Below, one piece after another: positions 8,967-15,147 of a DNA stretch of 15,147 bases (position 1 is its first letter; each line of letters begins with the position of its first letter). Source of the DNA: Oehlia diaphana (Eukaryota; Glomeromycota; Glomeromycetes; Glomerales; Glomeraceae). The stretch is taken from the NCBI GenBank assembly GCA_003833135.1, contig QZLH01000974.1, forward strand, positions 25,387-40,533. The letters run 5' to 3'. The notes below the pieces were generated by a model. The model ran no database searches, was not told the origin of the DNA, and was given only the letters and a program-made list of their open reading frames with translations. A program made the translations under genes and the position numbers.

Positions 8967-10613
8967 CTATATGGTTAAATGATAATTTACATAACTATAT
9001 GTATTAATATGTAAATCATAGTATTTTTGAACTATAATATTATATAATTTAAATTCATTTACTTCATCTTTTAAAAAAAACAATTCGTTGTTATCAAAAT
9101 CTGCTTTTAAAATAGCCAAATATTTAACCCTTTCCTTCTTCATAATATATTTCTTTATATAAAATGAAATATTAATAATATTTACATCTTCATTCATCAC
9201 TATATGTTTAATTAATAATTTCTTAATAAAAGTATTTTGTGAATTTTTTAAAAATATTTCCAAATAATTTGTAGTAAATATAAGATTTAAACATAAATAT
9301 TCTAATTTAGAAGGAAGAATCTGTCCTAAATTCTGTAATACAGTTGAACTTATTTCCCTATAATCAGTATAAGTATGAACTTCAATAGTAAGATAATTAA
9401 TATTATGTTGATTATTTTTAATGAACAAGTAAGTATTGTTATCATCAGGTATACTCGAATAAAAATATCTAATCTTTTTACAATATTTCGTAATAAATTC
9501 AAATAATTGTCGTTTTGGTTCATTATATTCGTCTACTGTTTTATTTATATTTTCAAATCCAAAATTTTCTAAACAATCACCAAATTTCTGTAATAATAAT
9601 AGTAATGATTCAATATGTATTATTTCATTCATAATCAAAGTTCTCAATTTAAAAGGTTTAGTGACCTTAATAATTTGTTGAACAAAATCAGAATTTAAAT
9701 AATAACAACAAACAAGATGAATGGATTCTAAAACATTTAAATGATCAAAAACTTCTTGTAAAATATCAATTATATTTTTAAAATCAATGAAATAAAATAT
9801 AATAGTATTTAAAGTATTTGAACAATTAGAAGTTTTTAATGATAAAAATGGGTTATATAAATCCTTAGAAGATCCAAATGAAATTTTTTTGAGATTATGT
9901 TGTGAAATAATTATTTGTATTAAATATTTTTCAATTAATGAATAATTATCAATCATAAAAATATATTTAGGAAAATTAAGAATAATCGATGAGATTGAAT
10001 TGCAATTAGAATTTAATAATTTCAAAAATGGGATAGAATTTTGAGATAAAATGACAAAATCACAAAATGTTAACCTTCTGATATTATGTATAAGATTTGG
10101 ATTTTGTAAAATCAAATCCATGTTACTACTAAAGTAATTATTACTATTAACTGTAGACAGTACAACTTCAAAAGAATGTAAATTTCCTTCATTTTCAATG
10201 AATACTTCAAATAAAGACCTATAAACTAAGTTTCCTAGCTTATTATTATATTCATCCATTAAGGTATAAACCCAATATTTAATAGAATGACAAATTTTAT
10301 TTGTATCCAAGTATTTAATAAAATTAGGATAATTGAATAATGTTTTTGAAAGTAATAAATTATTAATTCCATATTCATTAAACTTTGCTTTACCATCTTC
10401 ATTTAAAAAGCTTAAATAAGTTTCAATAAAATGATAATTTTTAGGAAGTTTTATTGAAAATGGATCTTCCCATAATAATGGAATTGCTAGTTGACACCAT
10501 AATCTATTAACTAATATACAAGAATGTAATGTTTTATAATCATAACGAAAATATTGTATGACTTCGTTTAATAACTCAGACAAATCTCCTGAAAAAAATT
10601 TTGAACATGCCAT
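8967..10613 (-). CDS. F-box protein with leucine-rich C-terminal region
   Basis: Single-exon protein of 548 residues. Residues about 14-52 fit an F-box: L-N-E-V-I-Q-Y-F, then L-H-S-C-I-L-V-N-R-L-W-C-Q-L-A-I-P-L-L-W, with the Trp-containing motif used to contact SKP1. The remaining 490 residues are rich in Leu, Ile, Asn and Phe with irregular repeats such as L-E-S-I-H-L-V and L-K-K-I-S-F-G, compatible with degenerate leucine-rich repeats that would bind a substrate. The likely role is substrate adaptor of an SCF ubiquitin ligase; the F-box is seen, the role follows from the family, and the substrate is unknown. The ATG at 10613 is chosen because a TGA at 10649-10647 closes the frame upstream and the F-box begins within 15 residues. 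Length and layout fit the large single-exon F-box family of mycorrhizal fungi. The gene ends in a TAG at 8969-8967. No signal peptide or membrane segment was seen. Confidence 0.9.
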   Translation of the reverse strand: MACSKFFSGDLSELLNEVIQYFRYDYKTLHSCILVNRLWCQLAIPLLWEDPFSIKLPKNYHFIETYLSFLNEDGKAKFNEYGINNLLLSKTLFNYPNFIKYLDTNKICHSIKYWVYTLMDEYNNKLGNLVYRSLFEVFIENEGNLHSFEVVLSTVNSNNYFSSNMDLILQNPNLIHNIRRLTFCDFVILSQNSIPFLKLLNSNCNSISSIILNFPKYIFMIDNYSLIEKYLIQIIISQHNLKKISFGSSKDLYNPFLSLKTSNCSNTLNTIIFYFIDFKNIIDILQEVFDHLNVLESIHLVCCYYLNSDFVQQIIKVTKPFKLRTLIMNEIIHIESLLLLLQKFGDCLENFGFENINKTVDEYNEPKRQLFEFITKYCKKIRYFYSSIPDDNNTYLFIKNNQHNINYLTIEVHTYTDYREISSTVLQNLGQILPSKLEYLCLNLIFTTNYLEIFLKNSQNTFIKKLLIKHIVMNEDVNIINISFYIKKYIMKKERVKYLAILKADFDNNELFFLKDEVNEFKLYNIIVQKYYDLHINTYSYVNYHLTI

Positions 10614-10787
10614 GTTGGTAAAGGAAAAAGGGGTTTTGCTTTCATTTCAATCATCAATTTTCGGAGTTATACAATTTATTTAATATTCCATAAAAAGATA
10701 ACAATAGAACCAAAATAATATGTAAATCATTCCTTTTTTAAATAATTCATCTTTAAGCCAATTTCTTATTTGTTACAGCGTACAAAG

Positions 10788-10798
10788 TATATAAATAG
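10788..10798 (+). promoter_or_regulatory. TATA-box-like sequence TATATAAATAG
   Basis: A textbook-like TATA element on the plus strand, about 60 bp before an ATG at 10860 whose frame starts M-P-L-E-L-S-K-K-R-K-D-L. That frame is entered after about 18 codons by the hairpin element at 10913. It could mark the promoter of a gene whose body was destroyed, or be chance in AT-rich DNA. It points away from the F-box gene. Confidence 0.25.
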
Positions 10799-10912
10799 CC
10801 AAAATAGGTAAATAGATCAGCACTCATTTACTATTTCTCTTCAAGGCCAGAATTACGTAATGCCACTGGAATTATCCAAAAAAAGAAAGGATCTACACAT
10901 TATTTTTACGCT

Positions 10913-11028
10913 ACGTTTTTGTATACTGAAAGATACTGTACATAATTTCGTATCTCTCAAGATACCGAGAGTACTGAAAAACGTAACACGTGAGATACGG
11001 AATTGTGCATATCTCAGTATACAAACGT
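10913..11028. mobile_element. Hairpin-forming inverted-repeat element (MITE-like)
   Basis: The left arm 10913-10957 (ACGTTTTTGTATACTGA ... CGTATCTC) and right arm 10991-11028 (GAGATACGGAATT ... CAGTATACAAACGT) are imperfect inverted complements of about 40 bp, separated by about 33 bp. Mismatches and small indels show it has drifted. Size and structure fit a non-autonomous foldback or miniature inverted-repeat element. No transposase and no clear target duplication are visible. It is unrelated in sequence to the elements at 5448 and 14776. Confidence 0.6.
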
Positions 11029-12082
11029 ATCTATTTCATTTGAATTTAAAGACTAGGGTAGTCATATGTCTTTTTTCGTCTTATTCTAATGAATTTAAGA
11101 AAAGTAATTTTATTCATTACTTAATTTTGATTAAAAGATTAATTTGAAACAGTAAAAAAAACTGCCTCATTGATAATTACTACTTAGAATAAAAACTATC
11201 TAGTACGCGAATTATAGATTCAAATTTTTAGTATGATAAATTATTGAATGTACAATAAGTATTATCACATTTGATATAGTAATTCAGTACATTTGTAAAT
11301 ATTAAGAATGTCATGATACCTTTAATAATGCTTATTTCAAGAATATTGTTAAATTTATCTTGTAAAAAATTTTCCTTATATTAAAATTCGTTATAAAAAG
11401 GCCAACTTATCATTTATTGTGACATCATGAATTCATGATGAAATTATTTACATTAACAATTCCTCTAATAATAAATGAGAAAATAATGGATATAATGTTA
11501 TTGAAATAAATATTTTGACGAAACGTTCTTTGGATTAATAGTATTTAATGCAATGTTGATTTGATAATTGCGCAATATATAAGAGGTACGTAATTGAATC
11601 CAATATTAATAATTTTTATATCTCTAAAGTCTCAAACAAAGACTCCGGAATCACATATCTGATATAGTCCGTTGTATGATTCATTATAATTTAAATTATT
11701 TTATAGATTGACATTTATTCTAAAGAAACCCAAATCAGTAAATTATCAAGAATTTTTATATATCGTTACTTGATATTTAAATTAATAACATGATTATATA
11801 TGATCGAAAATTTTATTAAATAAAAAATTTAATACAATAATAAATAGAAATTTGTAAAAAAAATTGTTAAAACAAAAAAAAAAAAAAAAAGTTGATGAAA
11901 ATTTGCTCACGATATATCACGAACTACTAAAATATTACTTCATTCTTAATAGTCTGATCGAAAATCACCTCTCGAAATATATTTTTTAACCTTTAGATTT
12001 ACTATTTTAACCTAAAAATAGAATTTTTTAATTAAATATACGAATAAAAAATCAGAGTTTCTGTAAGTTTAAATATACCATC

Positions 12083-12088
12083 TTTATT
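12083..12088 (-). terminator. AATAAA polyadenylation-like signal of the kinase gene
   Basis: The canonical hexamer AATAAA overlaps the TAA stop of exon 3. It is so near the stop that the 3' UTR could be very short; in AT-rich DNA such hexamers also occur by chance. Confidence 0.35.
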
Positions 12089-13536
12089 AAATTTCATTAA
12101 TTTTCACTTGAGAAATATCAATTTGTAAAGATTCTATTTAATAAAATAAAATGTATTAATATTTTTATAATTTATGTATTTACAAAATTATTTACATCAT
12201 TTACCTGAAAATTTTTCGCTAATTATATTATCATTTTGTTCATTGTAATAATCATCAGAATTTTTTGGTTCAGGAAGATTATTAAAATTAAGTAATCTAC
12301 TTGTATAAATAGCTTTGGAATGTGTTTCATATGATAAACAAGTTGAAGGAATACAGCTAGTAGGTAGACTATTATTGATTTTTTCTGCTTCTTCAATTTG
12401 TTTCAGTAATTCTTTATCACGATTAACCAACCATGAATATAAAATATTTCCAATTTCTACTGCTTCCGGTCGATTTATTGGATTTGCATCCAAGCATCTT
12501 TTGACTAAATTCACAATCAATTGGGGTACTTTAAAATTACTAAATCTTGGTCTAAGTCCTTGACAAATTTTTATTGCTAAATTTTTGTCATGGTTTACAT
12601 CATGGTATGGAGGTAGTCCAGAAATTACCTCATACATAATTATACCAAAACTATAAATATCAGCAGCTTTAGTATAATTTTGTCCTCTTAAAACTTCAGG
12701 AGCAATATAAGGTAAAACACCATATATATTGTTTTTTGGATTTTCCGATGCATTATAATCTGCAGGTTTACATAATCCCATATCAGTTACCGTAGCTTGA
12801 TACTCAAAACTAAGTATATTACCAATATGTAAATCTCGATGAATTAGTTCTTTTTCATGAATACTCTGGAGTCCGAATGTAATATGCCATAAATAAGTTA
12901 GCTTAGTTTCCCAAGATAATTCATGATATTTTTTATCCAAATAAGCTCTTAAACTTCCATTCTTCGCATATTCCAGAACCATCATATAATTTTTTGTTTC
13001 TGGGTCTTGTGTAATTCCATAAACTCTAATAACAAAAATCAATCCGGATTCATTAATCCTATAATGCATTGTTATCTAGAAATACATTTTATAAATCCAT
13101 CAGTAAAAATCGCAATTTAAAAATTTCATTAAATTAAGAAATTAGGTAATACCTCATTGATAAATTCTGATGTAACATTTTCTGAATTATTTAAACTTTT
13201 CAATGCTACAAACTTATTGGAATTATAACGTTTCCAATTTTTATTTATATTATCCCAACTTACAATATATCCATCAATCCATTTTGCTCTATACACTTTT
13301 CCAAAACCGCCTTTTGCAATATATTCAATATCATATAATTTATTGTAAGGTATCCACTCTAAAACTTTCTCATTATCAGTTGCTGATAGTTGAGTGCCTT
13401 GAATTAATTTGTCAATATCGTTATTACCACTAGTCCAATTTCTAAAATTTTGCTGTAAACGTTTTACATTACATTCTTTACACCATTCATAATTAGTATT
13501 TTCATTTCTACATTCTTCACATATTCCATTCCTCAT
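12087..13536 (-). CDS. Protein kinase, three exons
   Basis: Exons 13536-13153, 13075-12205 and 12133-12087 join to 433 residues. The head has two Cys pairs (C6-x2-C9, C19-x2-C22) that could bind zinc. The kinase domain spans about residues 67-325: glycine loop A-K-G-G-F-G-K-V at 74-81 (first Gly replaced by Ala), V-A-L-K with Lys113, alpha-C Glu at or near 128, hinge L-E-Y-A, H-R-D-L-H-I-G-N at 207-214 with Asp209 and Asn214, D-M-G at 226-228 in place of DFG, A-P-E at 253-255, and D-I-Y-S-F-G. All key catalytic residues are present, so it is probably active; it phosphorylates Ser/Thr or Tyr of unknown targets. It resembles the tyrosine-kinase-like group expanded in Rhizophagus. A TGA at 13542-13540 precedes the ATG in frame. 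Both splice sites join in phase and the third exon gives S-L-Q-I-D-I-S-Q-V. AATAAA overlaps the stop. Confidence 0.9.
12134..12204 (-). other. Kinase intron 2 (71 bp, phase 1)
   Basis: Donor TTCAG|GTAAAT is close to consensus; the acceptor is TTAAATAG|AATC. Splicing turns the end F-S-G-K-stop into F-S-E followed by S-L-Q-I-D-I-S-Q-V-K-I-N-E-I. The rebuilt tail resembles the amphipathic tail I recall from related fungal kinases, which supports the splice. Confidence 0.8.
13076..13152 (-). other. Kinase intron 1 (77 bp, phase 0)
   Basis: Donor GAG|GTATTA, acceptor TTTCTAG|ATAACA, with a branch-like ACTGAT about 30 nt before the acceptor. Splicing joins F-I-N-E to I-T-M-H-Y in frame, removing a TAA and rebuilding the alpha-C helix, which would otherwise be lost. 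Without it the domain falls into two separate open frames. Confidence 0.9.
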
Positions 13537-13979
13537 AGTTCAATAGATAGATTTAAACAACTTTATAGAATGGATAATAAAAAAGGCGCCACAAATGTTA
13601 CAATGAAAAAATTTTTTTTTCAATTTATGCATGCACGACACAAGTGTAATACAAATGATTCACTACTTCAAAATGCTAAAATTGGTTTAGTGGTCCTAAC
13701 TACAAAAATTATATTGTCTATCACGGTATTTGTCGATCATCTGTCGATTATCAGAAAATTCAAACACTCTTTCAATAATAAAAATTTTTGATGTTTTACA
13801 TTCTGGATTCAGAAGACTAAAATAATGTATTTAAAATAATATTGTCGAGGTTTCACTAATTCTTTATTATAAAATAAGTGACTATACTTATAGTTTTACC
13901 TTCAAAGTTCACGCTTTCTTTTATTAACTACAATATAAACTTGCAAATCACAAAAAATCACATTTTAAATAGCTTAATA
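13537..13979. other. Kinase upstream region, no gene recognised
   Basis: Probable promoter region of the minus-strand kinase. A 73-codon plus-strand frame at 13570-13791 has no recognisable motif, and no promoter motif stands out. A short direct repeat TGTCGAT occurs at about 13731 and 13742. Confidence 0.4.
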
Positions 13980-14446
13980 AAAGTTGTTCTTCAAGGAATA
14001 AGACGTATTACAAGTGAGGATATAAAATGGAGAGCAGTGTATTTATTTTATACGACTATTCTGTAATTTACAAATAATTTCACAATTACTAAGTATTTAT
14101 ATCAAAGATGCAATTCGTAACAAATCCATTTGCAACGGAATAAATTTTTAGTGGATCTGATATGAAAGTTGGTTAATTATATTATCATTATTTTATAAAG
14201 AATTTTAACGTTTAATCTAGCTAATTTATTTTTTAGAGTTTACAGGAAATTATTAAAGAATATCCTAATTATTATTATTTTGATGAAATTGTTCGAGAAA
14301 TGATTAATAAAACTGGACCTACTTTATGGAGATACCTTAAAATTTTGTGGGAAGGGTTGATTCTACTTTTGAGGATTAACAAGCACTTTCCCATCGAGTT
14401 AATCAATAAATTGGGTAAGCAGGCTTTGACAGATACCTTAAAATAA
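13980..14446 (+). pseudogene. Tc1/mariner-type (DDE) transposase remnant
   Basis: Two coding-like pieces recall the helix-turn-helix head of fungal Tc1/mariner transposases. The first, 13980-14063, reads G-I-R-R-I-T-S-E-D-I-K-W-R-A-V-Y-L, like the family's opening D-x-K-W-x-A-V-x-L motif. The second is an open frame, 14237-14446, of 69 residues: L-Q-E-I-I-K-E-Y-P-N-Y-Y, then D-E-I-V-R-E-M, K-T-G, P-T-L-W-R-Y-L-K. This matches the family's E-I-V-R-E-M...TG...TLWR-LK block except that a few residues between TG and PTLWR are missing. Between the pieces, frames are broken. After LWRYLK the sequence no longer fits, and the catalytic DDE/D domain is absent. It is therefore a truncated, dead element. 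Family recognition is from memory of the motif. Confidence 0.65.
14330..14445 (+). repeat. 14-bp direct repeat flanking an 87-bp segment
   Basis: AGATACCTTAAAAT occurs at 14330-14343 and again at 14431-14444, within the transposase remnant. The 87 bp between could be an insertion with a target-site duplication or part of a local duplication. The first copy lies in the W-R-Y-L-K codons. Confidence 0.4.
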
Positions 14447-14775
14447 ACCGCTTATTGGATAACCTGGAATTTTCGCTTTTTGGATGCTGAGAGTATGCTG
14501 AGATCATACTAGCGTATTACTAATATAAATTACTCAATGCAAATATATATATATATAATTACTGTAGATATTTTACATAAAACTTCTTTGTTTTTACTGA
14601 AATTTCTCAAGAATAAAATATATTTCACATAATTAAAATAGCTATAGAATGGGATTTTTTATCCTAAATAAATTATTTATTAATAAATTATAAAAATAAT
14701 ATAATGAATTTTATATTAAATAAAAATAATATACTGTAACTATCGAACGTGATAAACTCATTATTAAATAAATAA
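14447..14775. other. AT-rich spacer with AT microsatellite
   Basis: No coding signal. An (AT)n run lies at about 14543-14556. A short direct repeat ATGCTGAGA occurs twice within 25 bp near 14483-14505. Confidence 0.45.
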
Positions 14776-14903
14776 GTATTACTTATCTCCTGGCTAATTA
14801 GGAATAAGTAAAATTTTACTAGGATTGGATAAATAATCGGCCGAAGGCTGATCATGTTCCGATTCTAAGTAAAATTTTACTATTCCAATTAGCCAGGAGA
14901 TAA
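14776..14903. mobile_element. Palindromic miniature inverted-repeat element, copy 2
   Basis: The outer ends are TTATCTCCTGGCTAATT at 14783 and its inverted complement AATTAGCCAGGAGATAA ending at 14903. The arms continue inward with small indels through GGAATA(A)GTAAAATTTTACT, about 45 bp each side. The centre holds a small hairpin ATCGGCCGAAGGCTGAT (14836-14852). TA flanks TCTCC...GGAGA on both sides, as expected for a Tc1/mariner-type target, but TA is too short to be proof. No coding capacity, so non-autonomous. Bases 14776-14821 equal copy 1 at 5448-5493, including 7 bases outside the inverted repeat. Confidence 0.75.
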
Positions 14904-15147
14904 TTGATTTATCCCCTGCCATTTACACAATAATAAGTGTTTTATAGTATATCATGAGTATAATAAAGTATATTTTATTGTTGAATCTTATTTTTCATTC
15001 GCTTGGTTTTTTTTTTCATTTTAAAAGGTTTTTATTTTAAAAAATAATTAAATTATAAACAGCTTCGGAACTATTACTATTACACTTGAAAAATAATATT
15101 GAGATTACAAATAAATTAAAAGAATGTTTTTCTCATTTGGAAAATGC
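14904..15147. other. AT-rich window end, nothing recognised
   Basis: No open frame of note or motif up to the window edge; a T-run lies at about 15007-15016. Confidence 0.5.

Larger units (their letters stand above)
10614..12086. other. Spacer between F-box and kinase genes
   Basis: The first 150 bp should hold the F-box promoter. A TATA-like box and hairpin element occur at 10788-11028. A perfect 18-bp palindrome CATCATGAATTCATGATG lies at 11423-11440. An A-run of about 16 bases is at 11874-11890. The 95-codon plus-strand open frame from 10860 runs through the hairpin element and is not supported as a gene. The rest is AT-rich without coding signal. Confidence 0.5.

Noticed and set aside
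10860..11147. Plus-strand open frame of 95 codons
   Set aside because: Most of it lies in or beyond the hairpin element, and it has no recognisable motif; only its first codons could be ancient gene sequence.
13570..13791. Plus-strand open frame of 73 codons beginning 34 bp from the kinase start
   Set aside because: No motif, short, and in the place where the kinase promoter should be.
14010..14236. An intron joining the two transposase pieces into one gene
   Set aside because: The candidate donor at about 14062 has a different phase from the acceptor before 14237, and the intervening DNA should encode part of the helix-turn-helix region; decay is simpler.
1..15147. tRNA or rRNA genes, CRISPR arrays, bacterial-type operons
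   Set aside because: I saw no convincing tRNA T-arm or cloverleaf, no rRNA-like conserved block and no regularly spaced direct repeat with unique spacers; the window is eukaryotic in character.

Overview
The window reads as AT-rich (my estimate is roughly a quarter G+C) nuclear DNA of a filamentous fungus. The best match from memory is an arbuscular mycorrhizal fungus of the Rhizophagus type (Glomeromycotina). The reasons are the three expanded gene families present together (BTB-domain, F-box, and protein kinases with a short Cys-pair head), short 70-80 bp GT-AG introns, very AT-rich spacers and abundant gene and transposon debris. The species is an inference, not proven here.

Three genes look intact. 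(1) 3473-4855, plus strand: a single-exon 460-residue BTB protein with a C-terminal SPRY-like domain, starting directly after about 100 bp of pure A and T tracts. (2) 8967-10613, minus strand: a single-exon 548-residue F-box protein with a long leucine-rich tail. (3) 12087-13536, minus strand: a 433-residue protein kinase in three exons. Its second intron and 47-nt last exon restore a conserved-looking tail that a plain ORF reading loses.

Between them lie decayed pieces: a TLDc-domain fragment (about 1114-1412, plus), a BTB fragment related to the intact BTB gene and cut off by a short inverted-repeat element (5284-5500, plus), a C2H2 zinc-finger gene broken by at least three frame changes (7292-7804, minus), and a Tc1/mariner-type transposase remnant (about 13980-14446, plus). 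Two copies of one short palindromic element (5448-5500 and 14776-14903) share 46 identical bases. A second, unrelated hairpin element lies at 10913-11028.

The least ordinary structure is at 8035-8645 on the minus strand: four intron-like sequences of 69-86 bp. Each starts GTAA, ends in a T-rich tract plus TAG, and is followed by AC. They resemble each other internally and are separated by exon-like blocks of 44, 39 and 214 nt. No reading frame passes through the blocks, so this is either an introner-like or duplicated exon-intron array, or a decayed gene built from one.

The three intact genes are not an operon and have no evident joint pathway. BTB and F-box proteins are both typical substrate adaptors of cullin ubiquitin ligases (CUL3 and SCF), and the kinase belongs to a signalling family. 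They look like independent members of expanded families in an accessory, repeat-rich region.
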